A stretch of 64,000 nucleotides of DNA from Gnetum montanum (GCA_015680685.1 MNCI01022355.1:431262-495261); one strand, 5' to 3'. Positions 22,217-34,426 are shown, numbered from the stretch's first letter. A program made the numbers and translations. The notes: generated by a model not told the origin, from the letters alone.

Positions 22217-24480
22217 ATTTGAAAAATTTAAAGAATTCAACGCTCCTTTTGAGAATTATTTTGAAAGAAAATTAAAGTTCTTAGAACTAATAAGGGTGGT
22301 GAATTTTGCTCCAATGAATTTAATGCTTTTTGTAAAGAACAAGATATTTAAAGGTAGAAGACCATTTCAGGGACTCTAGAATAAAATAAAGTAGTAGAGC
22401 AGTTTGATCAAATGTTGATGACACATGATAGATGTATGCTTTGTAAATCTAGTCTTGATAATCTTTTCTAGGATAAAGTTGTAATGACTACTTGTTAACT
22501 TATTAATAGTTCTTCTTCATTAGTACTTGATGGTAAAATTCCAAAAGAAATCTGGAGTGGTAAATCTATCAATTTAAATTATATGATGATTTTTGGTTAT
22601 GAGGCCTATGTACATGTTTCAAAATTTGATAGGTCAAAATTAGATTCAAAGTTTGTCAAATGTAATTTTCTTAGCTATGGACATCGTGTTAAAGCCTACA
22701 AGGTGTATAATCCAAAAACTAAAAGGATTATTTATAGTTGAGATGTTATCTTTAGAGAAAAATATGGTTCAATAAAGGAGGAATCTTCAATGACTAAAAC
22801 TCCTTTAATGATGTAACTCTTAAGTATGTACCTATTGAAATTAATAATGAAATTTGTAAGGATCATTCTCTCTCAACTGAGGATATTACCATTGGCAAAT
22901 AGGATGGTGATAATATGGTAGATATGGAGGAACCACATGAATAGAAAGAAAATAGTTTAAGTGAACAACAAAGTGAAGATGAGCCATTATGACATTCAAC
23001 ATGAATAAGAAAATGACCTTCACATTTAGAGAAATATATTTCATTTACTAAAAATTATGACCCATCAACATATGATGAGTGGAAACAAGCAATGGATGCT
23101 AAAATGTCATTAAAAATAAAGCTTGGAAATTAGTTGAGTTTCTACTAGATAGAAAATCCATTGGACATAAATGGGTGCACAAAATAAAATCTGGAAATCA
23201 ATACAAAACATGACTTATAGTTAAAGAATATATTTAGAAAAATAAAATTGATTATGATTAAATTCTCTCCAGTAGTAAAATTAACATCTATAAGATTATT
23301 GTTAATAATCACAACTATTTATAATCTTGAACTTGAATAAATGGATGTGAAAATAATATTCCTCAATGAGAAAGAAATATATATGCTTCAACTTGAAGGA
23401 TATGAAATAAAAAAAACATATGGTGTGTTAATCATAAAATCATTATATGGGCTCAAACAAGCATCAAAGATGTGGAATAAAAATCTTAATAACCACATGA
23501 TAAATCTTGGCTTCATTAGAAGTGTTAAAGACTCCCATATATGTATGTTAAAAACAGAAGTAAAAAATACATTATTTTGCTATATGTTGATGACATATTA
23601 ATAGTAGGAAATGACGTACATGATATTCAAGAGTTGAAACTTCATCTATCTTTTCAATTCGAGATGAAGGATCTTGGTGTTACACAAAATATTTTAGGCA
23701 TGAGACTTAAAAGAGATATGGATGTTAAAAGGCTTTGGGCATATGTTGAAAATAGTTTAAAGAAATTTAATATGCAAGACTACAAACTTGTGACTACACC
23801 CTATGAAACTTGTATGAAACTTTTAGTTGAATAATATTTAAAGACAAAAAAAAAAACCTCATGGTTAAAATTTCATATGCTAGTGCTATTGATAGTTTGA
23901 TGTATGCAATGGTCTCTACTAAACTTGATATTACTTACATTGTTAAAAAAACTTGGTAAGTATATGTCTAATCTAGGGAAACAATATTGGATTGTGATAA
24001 AGTGATTCTTTTGATATCTTCGTGGCACTACAAATTATGGGATTTTTTATAAAAATGATTTTATTAGATGGCATGGCTTCGTTAATGCAGATTGGGTAGT
24101 GACCATAATAGTAGAAAATGTACTAGTAGATATGTGTTTAATCTCTTTGATTATGTTGTTTCATCAAAAAGTCAAAAACAATCTTGTGTTGCTTAGTCTA
24201 CCACTAAAGTTAAATATGTTGCTCCTAACTTACCATGTAGAGAGGCTGTATGGATTCAAAGGCTATTTGTTGAACTTGGTATCACACAAACTCTAATAAA
24301 TCTTGGTTGTGATAGTTAAAGTGCTATCAACATGTTTAAGAATCAAACTTTTCATGCTCAAACAAAGCACATTGAAATACAAAATTACTATATTTGAAAT
24401 GAAATTAAAAAGAAAAGTATTCTTCTGAACAAGATATCTATTAAAGTAAATCTTTCAAACATACTTAGCTAGTCAACACT
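22217..24480 (+). pseudogene. Copia integrase remainder, reverse transcriptase and RNase H
   Basis: The integrase resumes just past the Tat insertion (FEKFKEFN, then a NKGGEF-type site). Its C-terminal motif FGYEAYVHVSKFDRSKLD is near 22590-22650. RT motifs are SPVVKLTSIR near 23270, MDVKIIFLNE at 23341, SLYGLKQASK near 23440 and the catalytic LLYVDDILIVG near 23575. A single frameshift separates the 23341-23601 and 23541-23834 frames. RNase H follows with DYVVSSKSQKQSCVA near 24150 and a TKHIEIQ-like site near 24365. Many stops; dead. Confidence 0.9.
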
Positions 24481-24617
24481 TTTTGACAAGCTTGTCTAGT
24501 TCTTATCAACATTTGGCCTTCTTTAGACTTGACTTTCTAAAATAGTCTAAATAGTTCTTCAAAGCAGCTTTACCTTCAATAGGAAGAATTGTAAAGTGGT
24601 TGAAGATAAATTTACCT

Positions 24618-24720
24618 TTATTCTCCCATGGTAATCTTCTCCATCCTTATTTCTTGCCATGGTTTCATTTTCTATTTTTATTTAGTTAACTATTTGATCC
24701 ACAAATTTTTTATTAACTAA
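24618..24720 (+). repeat. Truncated copia 3' LTR
   Basis: It matches the first 100 bp of the 5' LTR (shared GGTTTCATTTTCTATTTTTA). It ends where the Athila-like LTR begins. The remainder of the LTR is missing from the other side. Confidence 0.75.
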
Positions 24721-25540
24721 TGAATCACATATCGAGTATCCGATGTCGAAACCAAGACACGATGTCAGATATCCGATATCATAGGGTATACACTAGCCAA
24801 TAAATATAGCTCTTGGGCTTATGATTTGGAATAATTTTTCATTAGTTTTTGTCATTGTTAGCAAAGCTCTTGCAATTTGTTTTCTCTAGAGTTAGAATAA
24901 TTTCTAAGTGCCTATAGCAAGAGTCTAAGTGTGTATGGATCTTTGTTTGAACACTAATGTACCTGAGTGCAGCAGTGTGATGGGAATAAAAATGAACCCT
25001 TTTGATAATCCTTGCAGCACTGAGAATAGATTGATGTTTCCTTTAATGCACTTTACTTTCATGCACTTACTTTAATGCATTTAAATTAAGCAATTAATTT
25101 CTAGTTGTTAATGAACACAAGCATGACGACTTTGAGCATACATATAGTGCTTGGTAACTTAGCAACACATAACATTTGGTAATCCAATAGCATTATATGT
25201 GTTCAGGATGTGTTCAGGAAAATGGGATGGGTACTTGTGTTAGGCTAGCTAGGCAGTGAATGAGTTAGATCTTAAATTACTCTACCTTTCATTCTTGTTG
25301 TAGGTGACTAAACTTATAAAACATAAAATGAGAAAAATTATATACCTCAATTACATTTAAACCATACCCTTGAGCTTCACAAGTGTAGTTGGAAAGATAA
25401 TGAATGTTCTCAATGTCCATTTCACTTCCTGGAGGAACTAGTACACTGGAGAACTATATGTCCACAGAATTTGATTGGATCGAGTCTGAACACCTTAGTG
25501 ATTCATATGGTTGGATGTAAGGGTACCTCAACACTCATCA
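24721..25540 (+). repeat. 5' LTR of Athila-like element 1
   Basis: About 820 bp, from TGAATCAC to ACTCATCA. Its layout matches the LTRs at 33432 and 40482: ATATCG/GATATC-rich start, AGAGTTAGAAT..., AATAAA, and GGTACCTCAACACTCATCA at the end. Confidence 0.82.
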
Positions 25541-25541
25541 T

Positions 25542-25559
25542 TGATGTCGTTTCCAGGGG
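25542..25559 (+). promoter_or_regulatory. Primer binding site (degenerate tRNA-Asp type)
   Basis: TGATGTCGTTTCCAGGGG matches TGGCGCCGTTGCCGGGGA, complementary to the 3' end of plant tRNA-Asp, at 13 of 18 bases. Position and related elements support it. Confidence 0.7.
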
Positions 25560-25700
25560 CTTTCTGGTTGTTTCATGTGCTATCTAGGATTTAGTGGAAA
25601 TCATTCAAAATCATTAGAATAAACCTTAAAGTCATATCATATTTTATAATTAATACAATAAAATTTTAAAGCACATTGCGTTTTTATCATCTAATTAAAA

Positions 25701-27562
25701 ATGTCTTCTTCTCACAGGAGTACTTCTCTACCCAAGTTTGATGGAGCTCATCAACTGGTGCCTTAGCAATATTGAGTGGTATATGCTTATCCTGATGAAT
25801 ATGTACCCAATTTCACCTTCATCCTACATCATGATGAATAGCTATGATGATGTGACATGGATGGCAACATCATGTTGCTACTTGATTGATTTGTTCCTAC
25901 AATGCTCCAACAAATTCTTATACTATGGGGTCTCGAGGAACATCATGCTAAGTATGTTATGTAAGATACTAATGTCAGGGATTATCATCCCACTAAAGTA
26001 CAACGTCTACAGGATCAACAGTTAGAATAATACTATAATTTTATGAAGGGAAAAGGATTTAGTGATTCCACATTCTTGCTATACCAAAAAGATTATGGGA
26101 AACCCTTCTCTGGGGATTTCCCATTTAGTGAAGTTCCTCTCTTTGACTTTGATCAAGGAGATCAAATTCAGAACCTACGATCCATAATTCACAATCTTGG
26201 TTCTAGTAAGAATGGATCTAATAACAAAGAAGGATCCAATGAGGCAAATCAAGGCAGGAATGTGGAAAAAAAACAAGATCGTGATTGTGGTCACGATCAT
26301 CGAAGAGGTGGCAGTAGGAACCATGATGGTGCTAGTCCTCCTTCCTCTTCACCTTCATCATCATCTTATTCTTCTTCTAGATTTGAATGCAACTGTAGGA
26401 GATAAGACCATGATGGAGGTGATCAAAATGACCAACAGGACCAAAATGATCGAATAGACCATCAGGAAAGGCAAGATCAAGGATGCAGACATTCAAGAAA
26501 GGCACATTGCCATGAATGAAGAGGTAGTAGAGGGCATCGTAGGCACCATGATCATGGCCTTGATGAGCCTTTCCTTGCTACCCAAAGTATGCTCAATATT
26601 ATAGAGGTAGTATGAATTACAACAAGGCATGTGAAGGATAGTCAAATCAAAAAGTTAGACATGAACAATATTCCTTGGTTCAAAAGGGGATATAACCCTG
26701 ATCCATAGAATCATCTCCAAGTTTTTCAAGATGCATGTGCCTTGCTAAACATAGAGAATGAGTGGCAAAAACTTAAGTTCTTCCCAAAGACATTCATCAA
26801 AGAAGCAAAGAATTAGTATTGGTCCTTAAGTTGTTCCCAAAGAATTAGTGTTGGTCCTTCAAGCTGGAATCTATCAGATGATGGAGTACCATGCTTGAAT
26901 TATTTAATGATAAATATCAAACATACTCTAGAGTGTCCAACTTGAGAAGGAAAATATAAGGATGGAAACAAGGAATACATGAACCCTTGGATGCTGCCAT
27001 CAATCGATATTATTCCTTAATGCACAAATGTCTTGGACATGGTTATTCTCACCTGGATCAACTTCACCACATTATAGACAAGCTTCAATCAGAAAGGAGG
27101 AGAACCCTTGATGTCTATGCCTAAGGGTGACTATGAGAATTAAGTGCCTATGAGATACAAAGACTAATCGAGCAGGTAGCTAAAGAGGAGGGTAAATTAA
27201 GAAAAAAAGAAAGTGTAGAAGAATATAATTGTAATCCTTCTATTCGCAAGAGGAAGGTTCAATTTTTTGACAATGAGGAAGAATCTACACCTAATGAGAT
27301 GGTGAATAGAAAAACCTTGCTACTCAAAAAATTTCAATCTAAAATTATGGCCAAGGTTGATTAGTTATGGGACTTCATGGATAGTAGATTTCAAGCTATT
27401 CAAAAAATTACTAAAATGTCTAAAGAAAAAGGTAGTGATTGTGAGCACATGAGCCACAAGGAAGTTGAACGTGCCTATCAAAAAGGTAAGGACAATATTG
27501 CTGCAATAGAAGAAGTTGCGAAAAGAAAATCAAATGATGATGGTGGATGTAACATCTACTAG
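25701..27562 (+). pseudogene. Gag of Athila-like element 1
   Basis: It starts MSSSHRSTSLPK at ATG 25701. It has a Ser/Arg/His-rich low-complexity part (26190-26580) and the gag core DMNNIPWFKRGYNPDP with WQKLKFFPKTF near 26660-26800. It ends in a Lys/Glu-rich part to 27562. Several frames are needed, with frameshifts near 26180 and 26830, where a GGTCCTTAAGTTGTTCCCAA-like phrase is duplicated. Compared with the elements at 34427 and 41437 it is the most damaged. Proline/glutamine-rich gag-to-protease sequence continues to about 28250. Confidence 0.8.
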
Positions 27563-28349
27563 TATGTACATCCTAAGGGATGTTGCTTCATAATGTTAAA
27601 TTTACAAGAGTCTAGGATGTATGCTTTGAATCCACAACTAACACAAAGGTAAACATCTAGAAGATTACCTTATCCTTAAGGTGATTTTAGGCAATTTCAT
27701 TAACAATAGCAATGTTATCCCAGCGGAACTCCATCGTAATCATATGAGTAGTATCAACAATGGCAACAACCAAAATCATGGACATTGGCACCACCAAGGT
27801 AGCAATACCCTTACAAACAACTTGATCCATATGGATACTAGGTTCAGCAACCCCTATCTCCATGTGACTCCTCTAGTCACATTTCTACTTTCCAATTTCA
27901 CTACCACCCTTTTGATTATTATCAAGCTCATTCTCCACATGAAAGAAGGGATACCACCTTTTATCCTTATCCCCCTCCTATTCCTGCACATGTTTCTCCT
28001 CCAGCCTCACAACTACCACCTACTCCACCTATGTAGGGTGAACTACCAACTCAACTAGAATAATGCAATGCTACTATGGCTATTAATCTACAATCGATTC
28101 ATCAACAAAGTGGGTCAAATACTTGATCAAGAAAAACACCTTTCTTCTCACCCTACAGTCCACCCGTGGTTGACAATCCTATCCTTCCATCTTCCTTTGT
28201 ATCAAATTCCTTCAAGTTCCCTTCAAACCAAAATCCGCCTAGGATCCATACTGTGATGCTTATTCACACTATATCTAATTGGATCCATGCTGGAAACCTT
28301 CCCAGGAAACTAGCTGATCCTGGAAGTCCTCTCATTTATTTGTAGATTA

Positions 28350-28758
28350 CTAGGAATGGACCATGCAAAGCTCTTCTCAACTCAGGCTCTGGTGTCAATT
28401 TAATTTCTCATGAGATATACACTATATGGAACCTACCTCCTCTCAAGAAGAGAAATAACATATTAGAATTGGTAGACCAACCCATCACTATTCCATTGGG
28501 ACCAGTGGAAGACATTGTGACCATTGTCTATGGGTGGTCTTACCTACTAATTTCCTAGTGATCACGGTGGAGAACTGCAAAGGGGATTTCCCAATCATCA
28601 TGGGAAGGGCATGGCTTAGCACCATTGATGCAAGAATGGACATCAAAGATCTCTTCTTGGAATTATCCAAAGAAAATGCATTTAGAAAGATCGAGAAGAA
28701 GCAACTTCCATGCATTACGTATAGTGATACAAGATGTAATTATGTGCACAAACTTTAG
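28350..28758 (+). pseudogene. Aspartic protease of Athila-like element 1
   Basis: Retropepsin-like: ALLNSGSGVNLIS near 28371-28410 (Asn replaces the catalytic Asp of LLDSG in the sister elements), PLGPVEDIV near 28495, PIIMGRAWLSTIDA near 28590-28630 and the conserved tail FRKIEKKQLPCITYSD near 28680-28725. Because the active-site residue is changed, it would be inactive even without stops. Confidence 0.82.
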
Positions 28759-28944
28759 GCCATGAAATAAGCATCTATCTCTACATGCAAGTAGTGTGCA
28801 CCAGAAGAAAAAATTCAAAGGTGCCTGTATGTAGTAGTCACAAAATAGGAGGGCACCCAATGGTTGACTGCTAATTCCAAGAGCAGAACACTTTGCATGG
28901 AATCATCTAAGAACCTGACATGTGCATATGTTGTAAGCATGTGC

Positions 28945-29500
28945 AATGTTTGGGGGTTGAACATAAACTCACAACACCCTACCACCCTTAAGCCAATGGT
29001 CAAGCTGAGGTTACCAATAGGGAAATCACAAGGATTCTAACAAGAACCATTAGTAAATATAGGAAATACTAGAGCACAAAACTGAATGATGCCCTTTGGG
29101 GTTATTGCTCAACATGAAAACTTTCTATAGGCTATTCTTCCTATGAGCTTGTGTATGGAAAATTGCCAACACTTCCTATTTAATCTAAGCTCCGTACACT
29201 TTCAATAGCTTGTGACCTCGGCCTTCACTTGAGTATAGCACAAAAAGAAAGACTAATGAATCTCAACCTACTAGAAGAAAATCAGTTAGTGGTCCTATCA
29301 TCTAACAAGCTGCACAAAGCCTGCAATAAAAATTACAATGACCTTAAAATCAGAAAAGTCAAATTTCAATCGGGAGATAAGGTTCTCTACTAGAACCCCA
29401 CACATGTACCTCAATGAACTAAGTTCCAAATGTTGTGGGAAGGACCTTACATCATTTATGAAACTTTTCCTTTTGGGGCTATGATGATCTACAAACCTGA
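28945..29500 (+). pseudogene. Integrase C-terminal fragment of Athila-like element 1
   Basis: It resumes inside integrase at GVEHKLTTPYHP-type sequence, aligned to 39893 onward of the full-length relative. It continues through ANGQAEVTNREI, the SPYELVYG-type region and the C-terminal WNPTHVPQ...LWEGPYIIYETFP stretch. At 29497-29500 the frame passes without break into the PPR fragment. No catalytic residues remain. Confidence 0.85.
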
Positions 29501-29639
29501 ACAACTATATGAATGGGCTATTCAGACAAATCTTATGCCGTCCCATAAACCAGTAATTGGAGAACTTGAACGATTGCTGGAAGAGTTTGTCAGAAGCTAT
29601 GAGCTTGTTGCATGTTCCGAATGTCTAAGTTCAAATTGA
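29498..29639 (+). pseudogene. 3' end of a second PPR gene copy, fused to integrase
   Basis: The sequence matches 2419-2552 of the intact PPR gene at over 90 percent by eye (QLYEWAIQTNLMPSHKPVIG). It encodes the last half PPR motif and the C-terminal tail. A 2-bp deletion near the original stop (GAATATGTC to GAATGTC) extends the frame to TGA at 29637-29639. The rest of this copy is absent; the 5' side is integrase sequence. The junction has a CTGA overlap shared by both parents, as in microhomology joining. The fusion frame opens at 29430. Confidence 0.9.
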
Positions 29640-31554
29640 GGAGGCATTGTAAACCAAAGCAATTTGATTAGCAGTCTAACATAAGGTAGGCAGAGATTGA
29701 AGCTACAAGTTGTTTAGGTTATTTTATTTTTAACTAATGCACAAAAAGGAATCCTTTGTTACCTGTCACAATTGATAGGTAGTCCTGTGGTGGTCTTTTT
29801 AGCAGCTTGCAATAATATAGTGAATGCAAATTTTATTTGGATTTCTGCCCTAAGTTGGTCATATGCTTTTCTGCATATATTTAAGCTTTTTTTAGAAATC
29901 AACCTGAAATAAGAAATATGAGAGGAAAATTTAAATTGTAGTCTTGCAAACAGCATTTTCCCAATGTTAATTTCCTGAGACATCATTCCATCACCGTTGC
30001 TTCTTTTCATGAGATAAGTAAGGTGCCTACAACCTTGTAACAAAGGTACCACTAGGTGAACAAACAGAAATATGATGACTGAAGTGATTGAGCCTAAATA
30101 AAGTAGAATATCAAGCTAGCAAAATACCTCACAAACTAAGCTTCAAAAATTTATTTCTGTGGGTAGATCTCTTTAATTTATGTTTTCAACTAGCCACTGA
30201 AAATTACGCATCTATGTCTTGAGCCAACACACTCATTATGTAGATGCTTATATAATAAGTAGCTGCAAATTGATGATGACTATGAGGAGCCAAAAATCCT
30301 TACATGAAATTAAATTGCTCCATAAGAAGCAAATTCTTGGTCTAGAAAATGAAAGGACATGCACGCCTAAAGAGATGGTATCTAATATTTTTGGAATCAA
30401 GTGTTATATTCTTTTGAAAAGCAGTTGCAATCTGAACGATAAATCCTTTGATGAAAATTTTGGAATAATATCAAAATTAGATGAAATAATTGAACATTTA
30501 TTTACAAGTAATGGTATTACTGTATGAGTTATGGTCTGTAAACTATCGGCCGATTGCATGTTATGGTCTTAAAAAATAGTGGAAACTGAAATTTGATAAT
30601 ACCATAACGGCACCAAGAATAGTGGTATGATGAAACAATCAAAAAATTTGAAATTAAGGATACCATGGGTCATGGTTTGTTTACAATAACCTAACTATGC
30701 GTCTTGGTGAAAAAATGAGGTTTTTGAGTAGACTTTGGAAGTTCGTGACTATCATTATTTTGAGTTTTGATGTGATCTTGGGCTCATTGGAAAGATCTTA
30801 AAAAGATCTACCTACCTGCAAATTTTTAGCTCAATTGGTATTTATTTGGTAAGTCAAATTTGGCTTCAAAAAATGTCACTTTGAACTATTTGATTTTTCC
30901 ATAACACTTTACCATGAGTCTTGGAAAAATAGTAGGAGTTGAACGATCTAATTTTGGTGACCATGACTAATGGCAACCTCATTATTTTACATCAAATTGA
31001 CCATGAGCTAACCATGGGTTATTGTTTGTTTTCAAGGATACCATAAGTCATAGTTAGGTCATAGCGAGGTAGAAATCTTGAATTTTGATACATTATGAAA
31101 TCGGATTTTGTTGCAGATTAAATTGATGTCACCCTAAATAATTGAACAATTAGTGATGAAGAATTAATCAAGTTGATTTGAATTTTATAAGGAGTTGAAT
31201 TATTCAACCTTAATGACCTTTGATCTTCCAAATGAAATGCTAAAATTGAAATGCAATGAATAAGTTGAATTGATTTGGTTATTTTGATGATGCTAATGAG
31301 ATGATGTGAGTACTTGTTGATGAGAGTGTTGCTGATTGTTGGAATTGTTGAGATGATGAATGAATTGTTGATGAAGTGGTGAATAATAGATGTTAATGTG
31401 TTGAATGATGGAAATTTATAAACAATTGGAGTAAACTTCATACTAGAAACAATCTTATTGCTAAATATGGAGATAAATAGGGTTAAAAAATATTTTAATT
31501 CCAACACCCCTATAGCTTGTATTTCATTGTTGGAAAAAAATTTGCGATAACTTC
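29640..31554. other. Duplicate of the PPR 3' flank
   Basis: Collinear with 2553-4461 apart from small indels, such as an insertion near 29895-29920. No gene is supported. After CTTCATC at 31554 the copy skips about 280 bp and joins the copia LTR part corresponding to 4750. Confidence 0.88.
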
Positions 31555-32150
31555 ATCTCTTTCAATATAAAAGGAGCTCAAAGAGAGAATCATTAGAGGA
31601 ATAATTACCAATGCATAAGCTTGAAAGTAATCTCTTGCAAATTGTAAATTCTCCTTAGCTTCAATTGTTTGAAGTTGTGCTACTGTTAATGGTCCAAAAA
31701 TCGATTTTATGCTACTCCTTTGCCAATGTGTGTGTGTGTGGGTCCCTTTTATTTTGGGTTTATTTTTATAACCCATGGCAATATAAAAGGAGCATTCTTA
31801 GAGTAACAATTATCAATACATAAGCTTGAAAGCAATATCTTGCAAATTGTAAATCTTGCTTGAGCTTTAATCTTTTGAATGTGTGCTATTGCTAATGTTC
31901 TAGGAACAAATTTTCTGCTAGGGTTTTTCACATTGAAGGTTTTCTCTAGGGTAACTCTATCTTTCCAATATCTATAATATTTGTTATTTTATTAAAAATT
32001 TAATAATATTATGAATGATAGGAACTCATTTTTTCTAGGATTTTTCACATTGAAGGTTTTCTGTCAAGTAACTTATCTTTCCAATTTCTACAATATTCTT
32101 TATTTTATCAAAAATTTAATAATCTTGTGGTTGAGGGACTAAAAATAAAA
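31555..32150. repeat. Rearranged, partly tandem copia LTR pieces
   Basis: CAATATAAAAGGAG, AATGCATAAGCTTGAAAG-like and TTTTTCACATTGAAGGTTTTCT-like segments of the 4577-5016 LTR occur twice or more here (about 31565 and 31780; 31925 and 32040). A (GT)n run lies at 31726-31740. It ends near GTGGTTGAGGGACTA, which matches the LTR end. No primer site or coding sequence follows. Confidence 0.75.
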
Positions 32151-33104
32151 CACTTTAGAAATCATAGCTTTACATTTCACAAGCTATAATAGTGACAAGT
32201 ATGTCAACATGCATCTTAATTAGACCTCAAGTTGTCACAAACCACGAAACCTTAAGATGGTGAGCCACTCATTCCAATACATAACACCTCTATAAGTTAC
32301 ACATAAAGAACATAAAAATAATAATAATAAGATTGAGTGCAAGTTGCGTTTCACACACAACTCTTATGTTTCATTCACGTAATACCAAATAATTTTCTTT
32401 TTAGAAAAACCAAATGTACAGATTCACCATGGATAAATTCATGTAACCAAATCCACCTCAAACCAATGTGATTCAAGGTGGGTTTCTGGGCTAGAAGGCA
32501 AATCGATGGTAGAAAGAAGATTAGGCTCCAAATCGTTCAAAGTCCCTATTGTAAAACTAATGCTTTGTTTTAGTTTACTTGCCTTGAAAATTGTTTCATG
32601 ATCCTTAGATTAAGACCTTCACTTTGACACAAATCTAAAATTGAATTGACAAACACTTCCTCTAATTACTTTTTTTAAAAAAAATTGTAACTAAAATTGA
32701 AGCTTTATGAGAGACTTTAAAAATTGATTAGTGAAGATAGCAAAAAAAAATCATACAAGTTTTTCCCTCCTAACATTATAACCCTATCAATTTTTTAAAT
32801 CTACAAATATTTTTACATAGACTCAATAGTCTTACAGACATGGTTACGTCTATTCTCTTTGGGGTGTAAAGAAATCTATGATATGGTTGGTGGCCCATGT
32901 ATGCAATGATGAAAGTATGATTGGCATGAATAAAACCATGAATGGGATGCATGATGTTTGTTCAACCATCTATGTATGGACATGTAGAAATGTGATCCGC
33001 AGTTATTCATAATCCAAACTGTGAGAACAAAGCTACTCATAGTCCATCATAACACATGAGAAAATTGATGTTTTGAATGAACCTATAAAATTCATCCACC
33101 CAAA
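32151..33104. other. Unassigned AT-rich spacer
   Basis: I see no gene, LTR, terminal repeat or satellite unit in this stretch. Confidence 0.5.
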
Positions 33105-33431
33105 ATCTTTGGAAAAAGCTCTCTAGAAGAGCCTCCCATGACCAGAAGTTTCGATTTCCACTAAAGTGCAGATAACTAGAAGTAGAACCATTTCTAGACG
33201 TAGTTGCGAACACATTGCTATTGGCAACATTCGTAGTCCATTGAGAAATATTGCTAGAAATCTTCCCATCATTTGGAAGTAGCAATGCCAAGGGAAGGGG
33301 GAGCTTCTGGCCGTTGAAAGGCTTTCAAAAGCTACTTTGAGGAAAGTGCTAGATGCACCAACTCGCAAAATAGTGTAAAACACTCTTCAAAAGAGTTAGA
33401 AATGATTAGAAGATTTGATTTCCACTAAAGT
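33105..33431. repeat. Satellite A (about 265-bp unit), left part
   Basis: The unit has landmarks GAAGC(T)TTCGATTTCCACTAAAGT, GATCACTAGAAG and CCTTCCCATCATTTGGAAG. The array is interrupted exactly at AAAGT by the 17 kb element and continues at 50454 in the same unit. Confidence 0.85.
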
Positions 33432-34290
33432 TCATGAACTACGATATCAGTGCCGTGATATCGCATCCATGATATTGGGTTCGTGATATCGGAGCCTACC
33501 ATGCGATGTCGAATACCCATTATCAGGACCTACCTCCTTGCCTATAAATAAGAGGCAGGCACACTTGGTTTTGTATTAGATAGTTAGTCCCTTAGCCAAA
33601 CTCTTGCCTTTTCTCCCTCCCAGAGTTAGAATTATTTCTGCGTGCCCGAAGTAGGAGTCACAAAGTGAATGGATCTTTATTTGAGCATTGTGTACTTAAG
33701 CACACCTTGTGTATGGCAATAAAGACGAACTTTATGATAAATCTTGTAGCACCTAGAATAGATTAGTTAATGTTAATTACTATTATTAAATGCTTTATTG
33801 GTTAATTAATGTTTTCTCTCTCTCTCTCTCTCTCTCTCTCCCCCTATAACTCTCCTAAGTAAATACACACAGTACGATCACTTCGAGCATGCGTGTAATA
33901 CTTGGTAACCCAGTAACGATTAACGTTTGGTAATCCTAGTAGTGTTGCACTGGTTCAGGATGTGTATGGAAAGTGAGAGCGGATATTGGTATTAGGATTA
34001 ATTAAAGCCAAGTTAATCAATAGTTAAGTTAAATTAGTCACTTAGTCATCTCTTTCTTCTCCCTTATTAGCAGCAGGACATAAAAACATAAAAGCTGTAA
34101 AAATCATATGCCTCAAGCTTACTTAACCATACAATTATGACATATAGGTAAGCTTGGGAAGACAATGATCAACCAACCCACCCTTGTTCCACAAGGGCGA
34201 ATAAGTACATAGTCCTTGTAATTCAACCGAATTATACGTGAAATGCTCATATTCGTATGGTTGAGCATAGGGGTACCTTGTTGTTCATCA
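33432..34290 (+). repeat. Outer element 5' LTR
   Basis: 859 bp. The start is TCATGAAC where the 3' LTR has TGATGAAC, so the terminal G is mutated. The first 80 bp hold four CGATATC/TGATATC motifs. TATAAATA is at 33543-33550 and AATAAA at 33718-33723. A (CT)n tract of about 26 bp lies near 33814-33840; the 3' LTR has a longer one. It ends GTTCATCA. Confidence 0.93.
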
Positions 34291-34291
34291 T

Positions 34292-34309
34292 TGGCACCGT
34301 TGCTGGGGA
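34292..34309 (+). promoter_or_regulatory. Primer binding site (tRNA-Asp type)
   Basis: TGGCACCGTTGCTGGGGA differs at two bases from TGGCGCCGTTGCCGGGGA, the complement of the plant tRNA-Asp 3' end used by Athila-type elements. One base separates it from the LTR. Confidence 0.9.
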
Positions 34310-34426
34310 CTTAGTTGTTTGTGCGCTAATTAGAACTTAAGAAATCATTCACATCATTGGAAAAAATCCTTAGGGTTATTTGAGAAAATAATAAACAATA
34401 ATACATTGCACATTGAATAGACAAGT

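Larger units (their letters stand above)
4577..24720 (+). mobile_element. Ty1/copia retrotransposon, decayed and split by a Tat/gypsy insertion
   Basis: Order seen: 5' LTR, initiator-Met-type primer site, gag with CCHC knuckle, protease remnant, integrase; then the 6516-22211 insertion; then integrase remainder, RT, RNase H and the first 100 bp of the 3' LTR. Gag-protease-integrase-RT-RNase H is the copia order. All domains carry stops. The 3' LTR is broken by the next element at 24721, so the target duplication cannot be checked. The 4577 start is set by alignment to the 3' LTR fragment and is approximate. Confidence 0.85.
24721..29500 (+). mobile_element. Athila-like gypsy element 1, internally deleted and 3'-truncated
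   Basis: It has a 5' LTR, a tRNA-Asp-type primer site, gag, protease and only the C-terminal third of integrase. By comparison with the element at 33432, about 2.3 kb holding RT, RNase H and the integrase core is missing at about 28935-28955. The 3' non-coding tail and 3' LTR are also missing: the sequence turns into a PPR gene fragment at 29497-29500. It is inserted in the copia 3' LTR. Confidence 0.85.

Noticed and set aside
33123-33383. Minus-strand ORFs of 84-86 codons near 33037-33383
   Set aside because: They cover satellite A units and are not conserved in the other units.
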